From Mycobacterium attenuatum (GTDB lineage: Bacteria > Actinomycetota > Actinomycetes > Mycobacteriales > Mycobacteriaceae), in the NCBI RefSeq assembly GCF_900566085.1, contig NZ_UPHT01000066.1:1-38436 (forward strand): a DNA stretch of 38,436 nucleotides, written 5' to 3'. A program made the translations under genes and the position numbers. The notes under the pieces were generated by a model, which did not search any database, was not told the DNA's origin, and worked only from the letters and a program-made list of their open reading frames with translations. The first letter of the stretch is position 1. Each line of letters begins with the position of its first letter. Positions 20,362-27,803 of the stretch are shown here, piece after piece.

Positions 20362-21627
20362 ATGGCCGACGTCGAGCGGATTGACGGTGGGCCTCGTTCG
20401 GTGGTTGTCGTCGGTGCGGGCATCGTCGGATTGTCGACGGCGTGGTTTCTTCAGGAGCGTGGCGTCGACGTCACGGTGGTGGATCGCGACGGCGTTGCCG
20501 CCGGCGCCTCCGGCGGCAATGCCGGTTGGATCGCCCCGGGGCTGGCGTTGCCGCTCAACTCGCCGTCAGTGCTGCGCTATGGGTTGCGTAGCCTGCTCGA
20601 CCCGAAAGCGCCGCTACACATTCCGTTGACCGCCGACATCAGCCTCGGCATGTTCCTGGTGCGGTTCGCTGGTCAGTGCCGGCGATCGTCGTGGCAGCGC
20701 GCATTGCGCGCCAACGCAATTCTCAACGAGGACTGCATCGAAGCCTTCGACGTGCTGATCGCCAACGGGGTCGACGCACCGGTGACCGATGCACCTATCA
20801 CCGCGGTATTCGACTCCACCGCAGCCGCACAGCAATTCCAGGCAGCCCTGCAAGAGCTCGGAAAGACCAGCCAGACAACAGATATCACCGCGTTGACGGG
20901 TGCGGCGCTGCGCGAGCAAGTACCGTTGGCGGCGCCGACGGCCAGGGTCGGGCTCAGTGTCAACGGACAGCGTTACGTCGACCCGGCCCGGTTCGTGGCG
21001 GCCCTGGGCAGTGCGGTGGCGGACCGTGGAGCCACGCTGCGCACCCTGGAAATAGCCGACGTTGTCGACGTAGCCGACGGTGTCGCGGTCCGCCCCCGCT
21101 GCGGGGCCCCGTTGACTACCGAGGCGGCGGTGATCGCCACCGGCGCACGGCTGCCGCAACTGGCCGGCCGCTGGCTGGGCGTAGCGGTGCGGGCCGGGCG
21201 CGGCTACTCGTTCACCGTTCCGGTGGAGCGCCCGATGCCCTGGCCCATCTACCTGCCGAGCGTGCGAGTCGCGGCGACGCCGCACCAGGGCGCAATGCGC
21301 ATTTCAGGCACCATGGAATTTCGGCAGCCGCACGCCCCGGTCATGCCCGGCCGGGTGGCGGCCATTGTGGCCTCGGCCAGTCCGTTGCTGGACGGTGTGC
21401 GATGGGCCGAACGCAGCAACGTCTGGGTGGGTGCGCGCCCGGTCGCCGCCGACGGCCGTCCCGTGATCGGCGCGGTGTCACCTGGGATCTTCGTGGCCGG
21501 CGGACACGGCATGTGGGGACTGGCACACGGACCGGTGACCGGCCGGCTGCTGGCCGAGCAGATCACCACCGGCAAGCAGCCGCAAGCCCTGCGTGAGTTC
21601 GATCCGTTACGCAGAACAGGTCGTTAA
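20362..21627 (+). CDS. FAD-dependent amino acid oxidoreductase, DadA-like
   Basis: The 421-residue product is a DAO-superfamily flavoenzyme. The N-terminal Rossmann motif VVVVGAGIVGLSTAWFL (14-30) is followed by DRDGVAAGASGGNAGWIAPG, the arrangement seen in D-amino acid dehydrogenases (DadA). The C terminus has GARPVAADGRPVIGAV and VAGGHGMWGLAHGPVTGRLLAE, which close the FAD site. Such enzymes oxidise D-amino acids or related amines to 2-oxo acids, passing electrons to the respiratory chain. The exact substrate is not readable from sequence. ATG 20362 with GGAGG 6 bases upstream is preferred over an upstream TTG-type extension. The PucR-type regulator two genes upstream is a plausible controller. 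A strong inverted repeat follows its stop. Confidence 0.85.
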   Translation: MADVERIDGGPRSVVVVGAGIVGLSTAWFLQERGVDVTVVDRDGVAAGASGGNAGWIAPGLALPLNSPSVLRYGLRSLLDPKAPLHIPLTADISLGMFLVRFAGQCRRSSWQRALRANAILNEDCIEAFDVLIANGVDAPVTDAPITAVFDSTAAAQQFQAALQELGKTSQTTDITALTGAALREQVPLAAPTARVGLSVNGQRYVDPARFVAALGSAVADRGATLRTLEIADVVDVADGVAVRPRCGAPLTTEAAVIATGARLPQLAGRWLGVAVRAGRGYSFTVPVERPMPWPIYLPSVRVAATPHQGAMRISGTMEFRQPHAPVMPGRVAAIVASASPLLDGVRWAERSNVWVGARPVAADGRPVIGAVSPGIFVAGGHGMWGLAHGPVTGRLLAEQITTGKQPQALREFDPLRRTGR

Positions 21628-21653
21628 CAAGTCTTGCCCACTGCGGGCCCCGA

Positions 21654-21696
21654 GTCGTCAGGGACGGTTGTCCCGCTACGGCCCGTCCCTGACGAC
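21654..21696. terminator. 14-bp perfect inverted repeat between the DadA-like and GreA-like genes
   Basis: GTCGTCAGGGACGG (21654-21667) pairs perfectly with CCGTCCCTGACGAC (21683-21696) around a 15-base loop. It lies 27 bases after the DadA-like stop and 30 bases before the GreA-like ATG. This is the strongest stem in the window outside the CRISPR array. Without a U tract it may be a mycobacterial terminator, or a leader hairpin of the elongation-factor gene; the sequence does not decide. Confidence 0.6.
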
Positions 21697-21725
21697 ATCC
21701 CCGAAAAAGGAGAACATCAGCGAAA

Positions 21726-22205
21726 ATGACCACCACCGAACACATCCGGATGACCCAACAGGATCACAGCCGACTTCTGAACGAGCTCATCGCGTTGCGC
21801 TCGCAGCATGGCCTCCAGGACGGCATCGAAGCACCGGACGACTTTCTCGACTACCACGCGAACGTCATTGCGCGCTATTGCGCCCGCAAGGCGCGCATCC
21901 GCGAGATCGAGGAGCTGCTGACCAGTGCGATCGTGGGCGCCGGCGTTGTCGGCGATGTTGTTGCCCGGCCGGGCATGGTCGTCACGATCCGCTACGAGTC
22001 CACGGGTCAGACCGAGACTTTCCTGCTGGGCAGGCGCGGCGCCGAAAACGCAGATATCCCGGTCTATTCCACGCTGTCGCCGCTGGGACGCGCGATCACC
22101 GGCGCACGTCTGGGAGAGCGGCGGGTGTACTCAATTCCGCAGGAGGCAGACCTGGTGGTGACGCTGCTCGCGGCGGTCCCGTATCAAGGGTCCGGTGACG
22201 TATGA
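21726..22205 (+). CDS. GreA/GreB-family elongation factor-like protein
   Basis: The 159-residue protein has an N-terminal helical region (about 10-75, with ARKARIREIEELL suggesting a coiled coil) and a C-terminal GreA/GreB-type FKBP-like domain. Family marks in the C-terminal part are GMVVTIRYE, TETFLLGRRGAE, VYSTLSPLGRAITGARLGE and VVTLLAAVPY. Proteins of this type, including the Rv3788-like factors and Rnk, bind RNA polymerase through the secondary channel. Whether this one stimulates transcript cleavage depends on two acidic residues at the tip, which I cannot place with certainty. AAGGAG lies about 13 bases before ATG 21726. A decayed paralog follows directly, overlapping by 4 bases. Confidence 0.78.
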   Translation: MTTTEHIRMTQQDHSRLLNELIALRSQHGLQDGIEAPDDFLDYHANVIARYCARKARIREIEELLTSAIVGAGVVGDVVARPGMVVTIRYESTGQTETFLLGRRGAENADIPVYSTLSPLGRAITGARLGERRVYSIPQEADLVVTLLAAVPYQGSGDV

Positions 22206-22688
22206 TGACTACTACACCGAAACAGACTGGTAAACAAAGGGATTGGATTTCATCGCAAGCCTATGAACGGCTGCAGCGCAAGCTCGCTCATCTATCGTGA
22301 GCTCGGCGTCCGCGCACCGGTCGACGGCGAGTGCTACGACAGCGCCCCTGATGTGCAGCTGGCGCGGCAATTACGCATTCGCCGGATTCACCACCTGCTG
22401 GTCAGGGCCGACGTCGGCGAGGACCCGCCCGACGACGCCGATCGCCGCCCGGCATGGTTTTGACGGTCCGCTATCACGACACGGGTGACACCGAGACGTT
22501 CCTGCTGGGCGCGCGGCGCCGAACATGGCGACATCGAGGTGTACTCGCCCCGCTCACCGCTGGGCGCCGCGGTCACCGGCGCGCTTCCCGGTGAGCAACG
22601 CAGCTTCACGCTGCCCGGTGGCGCCCCCTTGACGGTCACCCTGGTCGACGCTGTTCCCTATGACGTCCACCTGGCAGGGGTTTCCTGA
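22202..22688 (+). pseudogene. frameshifted second GreA-family gene
   Basis: Starting at ATG 22202, overlapping the previous stop, a frame reads QAYERLQRKLAHLS and then stops at TGA 22298-22300. The family pattern continues in other frames: RELGVRAPVDGE and ARQLRIRRIHHLLVRADVGE in a second frame to 22463, GMVLTVRYHDTGDTETFLLGAR in a third, and GAEHGDIEVYSPRSPLGAAVTGALPGEQR to the TGA at 22686-22688. These blocks line up with the intact upstream paralog through its whole C-terminal domain. At least three frameshifts are needed to restore one protein, so the copy is dead unless the assembly is poor here. Confidence 0.8.
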
Positions 22689-22966
22689 AGCCGGAATACC
22701 CTGGAATCCCCAGGAATCGCCTCGCAGCCAAACAGCCGACGGCTCAGTTGATTACGAGCCCGGACGGGCCAACCCCCAAGGTTCGCCGGCTGCTGCTGTT
22801 CGTGCAGCGGGGAATTGCGGCGGCAACCGGGACCGGTTCGTGGCGCCTAAGGCGCCGCTTCGGCGGGTCAGCCGCTCCCGTCTGTCGGGGCAACGGCGTA
22901 ACCTCGCGGCATGCGCTGCCGCATTCGGACACCGTCGAGCTCCTGGCGTGCTCGTACCGGCCCCTA

Positions 22967-23002
22967 TTTCCGTCTTTCCCGTCTTTCCCGTCTTTTCCGT
23001 CC
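22967..23002 (+). repeat. four tandem 9-bp units upstream of adi
   Basis: The unit TTYCCGTCT occurs four times without gaps (22967-22975, 22976-22984, 22985-22993, 22994-23002), with two C/T variants and a final T-to-C change. It lies about 60 bases before the adi start, in a 376-base region (22689-23064) that holds no gene I can support. An AT-rich stretch ATAATTA near 23010 may be a -10 element. Copy-number change here could alter promoter spacing, which is an inference. Confidence 0.65.
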
Positions 23003-23064
23003 TGAGCGCGATAATTACCAGTTGCACTGAACGGCGCTACCGCACCACAAGAACAGGTGACGAT

Positions 23065-25905
23065 ATGTATCGAGACAGTTCCCGCCCCCGACGACTTCGT
23101 GTCTCCGCGCTGGCGGCAGTGGCCAACCCGTCGTATGCACGCATCGACACCTGGAACCTGCTCGACGACGCGTGCCGGCACCTGGCCGAAGTGGACCTTG
23201 CCGGGTTGGACATCACCCACGACATGGCCAAGGTCAAGCGGCTGATGGACCGCATCGGCGCCTACGAGCGGTACTGGCTGTATCCCGGCGCGGAGAACCT
23301 GGCGACCTTTCGTGCTCACCTGGAGAGCAAGTCCACCGTGCGGCTCACCGAAGAGGTGTCGCTGGCCGTGCGCCTGCTCAGCGAATACGGCGACCGCACA
23401 GCGCTGTTCGACATCTCCGCGCCGCTGGCCGACCAGGAGCTGGTGGCGCAGGCCAAACAGCAGCAGTTCTACACGGTGTTGCTCGCCGACGACGCGCCGC
23501 CCACGGCTCCGGAGAGCCTGGCCGAGTGCCTGCGCGCGCTGCGCAACCCCGCCGACGATGTCCAGTTCGAGATCCTGGTGGCGCCCAGCGTCGAGGACGC
23601 GATCACCGCGGTCGCGCTCAACGGCGAGATCCAGGCCGCCATCATCCGCCACGACCTGCCGCTGCGCTCCCGTGACCGGTTGCCGTTGATGAACACGCTG
23701 CTGGGGCCCAATGACGCCGACGGCGCGATGGTCATTCCCGATCGCCCGCACGACTGGATCGAATGTGGCGAGTGGATCAGAGAGCTGCGGCCACACATCG
23801 ACCTCTACCTGCTCACCGACGAGTCGATCGCGGCGGGCGATGGCGACGAGCCCGACGTCTACGACCGGACGTTCTACCGGCTCAATGACGTCACCGACCT
23901 GCACAGCACTGTGCTCGCCGGGCTGCGGAACCGGTTCGCCACACCGTTTTTCGACGCGCTGCGGGCCTACGCGGCCGCGCCCGTCGGCCAATTCCACGCG
24001 CTGCCGGTCGCGCGTGGCGCCAGCATCTTCAACTCCAAGTCGCTGCAGGACATGGGCGAGTTCTACGGCCGCAACATCTTCATGGCCGAGACCTCGACCA
24101 CCTCCGGCGGCCTGGACTCGTTGCTGGACCCGCACGGCAACATCAAGAAGGCGATGGACAAGGCCGCGGTCACCTGGAACGCCAACCACACCTACTTCGT
24201 CACCAACGGAACGTCGACGGCCAACAAAATCGTCGTCCAGTCGCTGACCCGGCCCGGCGACATCGTGCTGATCGACCGCAACTGTCACAAGTCGCACCAC
24301 TACGGCCTGGTACTGGCGGGCGCGTATCCGCTGTACCTGGACGCCTATCCGCTACCGCAGTTCGCCATCTACGGGGCGGTGTCGTTGCGCACCATCAAGA
24401 AGGCGCTGCTGGATCTGGAAGCGGCCGGGCAGCTGCACAAGGTCCGCATGCTGCTGTTGACCAACTGCACCTTCGACGGTGTCGTCTACAACCCGCGGCG
24501 GGTGATGGAGGAGGTGCTGGCGATCAAGCCGGACATCTGCTTCCTGTGGGACGAAGCGTGGTACGCATTCGCCACGGCCGTGCCGTGGGCACGGCAGCGG
24601 ACCGCGATGGTGGCTGCCGAGCATCTCGAAGAGATGCTGGCGTCGGACGAATACGCCAAGCAATACCGGCAATGGTCAGCGTCGATGCAAGGAGTCGACC
24701 GATCGGAGTGGCTGGATCGCCGGCTGCTGCCCGACCCTGCTCGCGCGCGGGTAAGGGTGTATGCCACGCACTCCACCCACAAGTCGTTGTCGGCGCTGCG
24801 GCAGGCGTCGATGATCCACGTCCGCGATCAGGACTTTAACGCGCTGGCCCGGGACGCGTTCGGTGAGGCGTTTTTGACCCACACCTCGACATCGCCGAAC
24901 CAGCAACTGCTGGCCTCGCTGGACCTGGCGCGCCGGCAGGTCGACATCGAGGGATTCCAATTGGTCCGCCAGGTCTACGACATGGCGCTGGTCTTTCGGC
25001 ATCGGGTCCGCAAGGACCGGCTGATCAGCAGGTGGTTCCGCATCCTTGATGAATCTGACCTGGTGCCCGAGGAATACCGGGCCTCCTCGGTCAGCTCCTA
25101 CCGTCAGGTCCGGCAGGGCGCGCTTGCCGAATGGAACGAGGCGTGGCGCTCTGACCAGTTTGTGCTGGACGCCACCCGGGTCACCCTGTTCATCGGTGCG
25201 ACGGGGATGAACGGCTACGACTTCCGCGAGAAGATCCTGATGGAGCGGTTCGGCATCCAGATCAACAAGACCTCGATCAACAGTGTGCTGCTGATCTTCA
25301 CCATCGGCGTGACGTGGTCGAGCGTGCACTATCTGCTCGACGTGCTGCGCCGGATTGCCACCGACTTCGACCGGACCCAGAAGGCGGCCAGCGCCGCCGA
25401 CTGGGCGCTGCACCAGCGCCGCGTCGAGGAGATCACCCAGGATCTGCCGCACCTTCCGGATTTCAGTGAGTTCGACGTGGCCTTCCGCCCCGACGACAAC
25501 AGTGTCTACGGCGACACCCGAACGGCCTTCTACGCCGGTTATGAAGAGTCCGACCGCGAATACGTGCAGATCGGCATGGCCGGGCGGCGGCTGGCCGAGG
25601 GACGGACACTGGTGTCGACGACGTTTGTGGTGCCCTACCCGCCGGGCTTCCCGGTGCTGGTCCCCGGCCAGGTGGTGTCCAAGGAAATCGTTTACTTCCT
25701 GGCCCAGCTCGACGTCAAGGAAATACACGGCTATAACCACGAACTCGGGTTGTCGGTGTTCACCGACACTGCGCTGAAGCGGATGGAGGCCGCGCGCAAC
25801 GCAATTGCCTCGGCCGGAGCCGCGCTGCCGTCGTTCGAAGTGCCGCCGGATGCGTCGGCCCTGAACGGCGACGGTGTCGTGGGGGCTATCGCCGAGGACG
25901 CGTGA
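23065..25905 (+). CDS. adi: Orn/Lys/Arg decarboxylase, PLP-dependent (Rv2531c-like)
   Basis: This large cytosolic decarboxylase removes the carboxyl group of a basic amino acid (ornithine, lysine or arginine); the exact substrate of the mycobacterial enzyme is not settled by sequence. The start is ATG 23065 (MYRDSSRPRRL) with AGGTGA upstream, giving 946 residues, the same size as Rv2531c. An N-terminal wing/receiver-like region spans about 1-290. The PLP fold type I core follows, with MAETSTTSGGLDSLLDPHG, NGTSTANKIVVQ, the aspartate in WDEAWYAF, and the Schiff-base lysine K573 in THSTHKSLSA. The C-terminal domain has VPYPPGFPVLVPGQ. The open frame extends 135 codons upstream but without family similarity. 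In M. tuberculosis its neighbour is Rv2532c; here 6.8 kb separate them. Confidence 0.92.
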   Translation: MYRDSSRPRRLRVSALAAVANPSYARIDTWNLLDDACRHLAEVDLAGLDITHDMAKVKRLMDRIGAYERYWLYPGAENLATFRAHLESKSTVRLTEEVSLAVRLLSEYGDRTALFDISAPLADQELVAQAKQQQFYTVLLADDAPPTAPESLAECLRALRNPADDVQFEILVAPSVEDAITAVALNGEIQAAIIRHDLPLRSRDRLPLMNTLLGPNDADGAMVIPDRPHDWIECGEWIRELRPHIDLYLLTDESIAAGDGDEPDVYDRTFYRLNDVTDLHSTVLAGLRNRFATPFFDALRAYAAAPVGQFHALPVARGASIFNSKSLQDMGEFYGRNIFMAETSTTSGGLDSLLDPHGNIKKAMDKAAVTWNANHTYFVTNGTSTANKIVVQSLTRPGDIVLIDRNCHKSHHYGLVLAGAYPLYLDAYPLPQFAIYGAVSLRTIKKALLDLEAAGQLHKVRMLLLTNCTFDGVVYNPRRVMEEVLAIKPDICFLWDEAWYAFATAVPWARQRTAMVAAEHLEEMLASDEYAKQYRQWSASMQGVDRSEWLDRRLLPDPARARVRVYATHSTHKSLSALRQASMIHVRDQDFNALARDAFGEAFLTHTSTSPNQQLLASLDLARRQVDIEGFQLVRQVYDMALVFRHRVRKDRLISRWFRILDESDLVPEEYRASSVSSYRQVRQGALAEWNEAWRSDQFVLDATRVTLFIGATGMNGYDFREKILMERFGIQINKTSINSVLLIFTIGVTWSSVHYLLDVLRRIATDFDRTQKAASAADWALHQRRVEEITQDLPHLPDFSEFDVAFRPDDNSVYGDTRTAFYAGYEESDREYVQIGMAGRRLAEGRTLVSTTFVVPYPPGFPVLVPGQVVSKEIVYFLAQLDVKEIHGYNHELGLSVFTDTALKRMEAARNAIASAGAALPSFEVPPDASALNGDGVVGAIAEDA

Positions 25906-26034
25906 GACGACTCATTTCGCCTCGTTGCAGACCGTCACATGACTGCCCTGGCCATCCGATATCGCGGGCGGCTGGTCACCTTCGACGCCGCATTCGCTGA
26001 TTCGGCATCAGCCGGAGTGATCGAGGTGCTGTAG
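25906..26034 (+). pseudogene. 3' relic of a VapC (PIN-domain) toxin
   Basis: Immediately after the adi stop an open stretch without a start reads VADRHMTALAIRYRGRLVTFD and ends AGVIEVL at TAG 26032-26034. The D..HM.ALA..Y.G.LVTFD pattern is the C-terminal third of VapC toxins, including the third acidic residue. The N-terminal two thirds, with the first catalytic aspartates, and any antitoxin are missing. M. tuberculosis carries vapBC39 next to adi, so this is probably the remnant of that pair. Confidence 0.6.
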
Positions 26035-26035
26035 C

Positions 26036-26153
26036 TCAACTGCGATGCGCGTCATGCCAGGCATGCAGAATCTCCGGGCGCAGCCGCCCGAGGTCGGGAA
26101 CGGTCAGCCCGACGCCTTTCGCCCACGCGCGCAGTTCGGCACTACTGGGCTCG
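26036..26153 (-). pseudogene. out-of-frame Lsr2-like C-terminal domain of the ERCC4 gene
   Basis: Reading the minus strand in a shifted frame just past GGGG at 26153-26156 gives PSSAELRAWAKGVGLTVPD, LGRLRPEILHAWHDAH, then a TGA at 26038-26036. The AELRAWA..G..V.D.GR..PE....WH.AH layout is the DNA-binding fold of the Lsr2 C terminus. One extra C in the coding strand at the CCCC tract would join it in frame to the nuclease. As written, the nuclease frame ends instead in CARGRKASG. The run of four C makes either a real frameshift or a sequencing slip possible. Confidence 0.65.
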
Positions 26154-26985
26154 GGGTGGCCGGAGTCGGCTCGAAAACCTCTGCCGCGTCGGCATTGTCG
26201 ACGAACCAGGCCAGCGCGGCGGCAAGATATCGATAGGTGTATTCCTGGGCGAGCTTACGGGTTTGGCAGAACACGATCGGCACCGCGGGGAAGCTGATCT
26301 GTAGCTCGGCCAGCCCGTCGGCGACCGCGGACGGTCGCGCCTGGCTCAGCGCGAAGATCTCCGAATACCGCTCCTCGACCACCACTGCGGCCCGCGGCAG
26401 CGCCGCCAGCTCGGTGAGCTGGTATTTCAGCGTGCTATTGAGCACGCCAGAAGTGAAGTCCGACAACGCTTTACGCTCGACCGCCGCGATGAGCTGGCCG
26501 GCTATTTTCAGTCCGTAGTCGCCGCAGGCAAGGGCGTCGCGCGTCGTCCGCGCGGGCTTGTCGGCAAAGGTGTAGGGATAGCGTTCATGAGCGTCGACGA
26601 TGATGTCGAGTTCGGGGATGCCGGCGGCACGAGCCGTGGGGGTGCGCACGCCCGGCCGGGACTGCTTGCGGGTCTTGGGGCTCTGCCAAAACACCACCTG
26701 ACGCCCACGGGCCATGGTGTGCACAAGTTGGGATCGGTTCTCCCGGGAGCGGGCCGCGACAATGTCGACGGCCGCGCCGCGGCGGCTGCAGCTGCGCAAC
26801 TCGAGCCGGTCGACGAGGACGGCGTCGTCGGGCCAGTCGGCGATGTCGAGACGATGGCAATACAGCGCCTTGGTGCGGGGCCACACGTCCGACGTGGCGA
26901 AGACCAGCCCCGCGCCAAGCGGCAGCCGGATGAGGTAGGGCAGTCGCGAGTTTTCGTCCGGGTTGGCGGCAACGAGCAGCTCCAC
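26104..26985 (-). CDS. ERCC4-type nuclease domain protein
   Basis: The 293-residue frame contains an ERCC4/XPF-type nuclease core at about 125-260. D131 and E134 lie in IIVDAHERYPY, then GDY with D156, and the signature ERK (E170-K172) is followed by D176 in SDF. This matches the GDxnx(n)ERKxxxD layout of the superfamily. The first 120 residues, with VFATSDVWPRTKALYCHRLD, look like a mycobacterial N-terminal domain of unknown role. The GTG start at 26985-26983 gives VELLVAANPDE. A C-terminal Lsr2-like domain lies out of frame just downstream, so this copy probably lost its DNA-binding tail through a one-base change near 26153. It is convergent with adi, and on the strand opposite to the neighbouring vapBC and cas genes. 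Confidence 0.75.
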   Translation of the reverse strand: MELLVAANPDENSRLPYLIRLPLGAGLVFATSDVWPRTKALYCHRLDIADWPDDAVLVDRLELRSCSRRGAAVDIVAARSRENRSQLVHTMARGRQVVFWQSPKTRKQSRPGVRTPTARAAGIPELDIIVDAHERYPYTFADKPARTTRDALACGDYGLKIAGQLIAAVERKALSDFTSGVLNSTLKYQLTELAALPRAAVVVEERYSEIFALSQARPSAVADGLAELQISFPAVPIVFCQTRKLAQEYTYRYLAAALAWFVDNADAAEVFEPTPATPSPVVPNCARGRKASG

Positions 26986-27055
26986 GTGTTATGAGGTTAC
27001 GGGCGGCTTGCGGGCGGATGAAGGAGGCACTCGGGCGCACCTATCGCCGGAGGTA

Positions 27056-27081
27056 TCCTTACTTTAGTTATTGAGTAAGGA
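27056..27081. promoter_or_regulatory. vapBC operator, 8-bp-arm inverted repeat over the ribosome binding site
   Basis: TCCTTACT (27056-27063) and AGTAAGGA (27074-27081) form a perfect inverted repeat with a 10-base AT-rich centre (TTAGTTATTG). The right arm overlaps the AAGGAG Shine-Dalgarno sequence that sits 5 bases before the vapB ATG. Antitoxins of the AbrB/SpoVT class bind such palindromes and repress their own promoter; here occupancy would also mask the ribosome binding site region at DNA level. Confidence 0.7.
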
Positions 27082-27086
27082 GCGCG

Positions 27087-27335
27087 ATGGAGGCTGCGGC
27101 CAAGATGACGTCGAAAGGGCAGGTGACGGTTCCCAAAGCGGTGCGTGATGCGCTCGGCCTGAAGCCGGGGGATCAGGTCGTCTTTCGGATTGAGGGCAGT
27201 CGAGCGGTGTTTGCCCGCACGCCGGACTTTCTCTCCCTGGCCGGCACGGTCCGCGTACCGGCGGCGAAACGCAATGTTGCCTGGGATGAGGTGATCCGTC
27301 GCACGAGGACCAAACGGGCTGCAGGTCGACGTTGA
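27087..27335 (+). CDS. AbrB/MazE-type antitoxin (VapB-like)
   Basis: The 82-residue protein has a SpoVT/AbrB swapped-hairpin DNA-binding domain at residues 7-45: MTSKGQVTVPKAVRDALGL then KPGDQVVFRIEG. The C-terminal half (RVPAAKRNVAWDEVIRRTRTKRAAG) is basic and would wrap and inhibit the partner toxin. ATG 27087 is fixed by AAGGAG 5 bases upstream. The last bases overlap the TTG start of the PIN toxin (TTGA), the classic coupled layout of an antitoxin and toxin pair. Regulation by binding the adjacent palindrome is expected from the family. Confidence 0.85.
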   Translation: MEAAAKMTSKGQVTVPKAVRDALGLKPGDQVVFRIEGSRAVFARTPDFLSLAGTVRVPAAKRNVAWDEVIRRTRTKRAAGRR

Positions 27336-27733
27336 GCGCGTTTGTTGACACGAACGTTCTGGTCCGACACCTGACAGGCGACCCGCCAGAGATGGCAGGA
27401 CGGGCGACGGCATACCTGGCGACCACGCCGGATTTATTCCTGACCGACCTGGTCGTCGCGGAAACGGTGTACGTGTTGGAGTCGTTCTATGAAACGCCCC
27501 GTGACCAGATTGCTCAAGCGATGCGGTCGTTAGTTGGCTTCGGCTCGATACTCTGCGTGGACTCGGCCCTTCTGCTGCGTGCGCTCGAGGTCTACGAGAG
27601 CGAACGGACCGACTTTGCGGAGGCGTACCTCGTCGCCTGCGCTGAGAGCACCGGGGTCGGCAAGGTCGCGTCCTTCGATCGGTCCATCGACCGGATCACC
27701 ACGATCGAGCGGATCGAGCCGCCGCCGGTGTGA
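27332..27733 (+). CDS. vapC: VapC-type PIN-domain ribonuclease toxin
   Basis: The 133-residue toxin has the four PIN-domain acidic residues at D6 (FVDTNVLVRHL), E44 (DLVVAETVYVLE), D94 (TDFAEAYLVA) and D116 (VASFDRSIDRI), so it should be an active Mg-dependent endoribonuclease, usually cutting tRNA or rRNA. The start is the rare TTG at 27332, overlapping the antitoxin stop, which would keep toxin yield below that of antitoxin. The pair sits 70 bases before cas3 on the same strand. Its specific RNA target cannot be read from sequence. Confidence 0.88.
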   Translation: MSAFVDTNVLVRHLTGDPPEMAGRATAYLATTPDLFLTDLVVAETVYVLESFYETPRDQIAQAMRSLVGFGSILCVDSALLLRALEVYESERTDFAEAYLVACAESTGVGKVASFDRSIDRITTIERIEPPPV

Positions 27734-27803
27734 AGCCCAAGGTCGTCTGCGGATTCACCCGTGGAACCCGGCCTAGTCGAATCCGGCACGGCTTGTCAGA
27801 CCC

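Noticed and set aside
22660..23064. N-terminal extension of adi by 135 codons
   Set aside because: The sequence has low complexity, includes the tandem 9-bp repeat and the end of the GreA-like pseudogene. The family N terminus begins at ATG 23065 after a Shine-Dalgarno sequence.
26587..26994. A plus-strand 135-codon frame opposite the ERCC4 gene
   Set aside because: It is antisense to the nuclease gene, lacks a ribosome binding site and has no recognisable fold.
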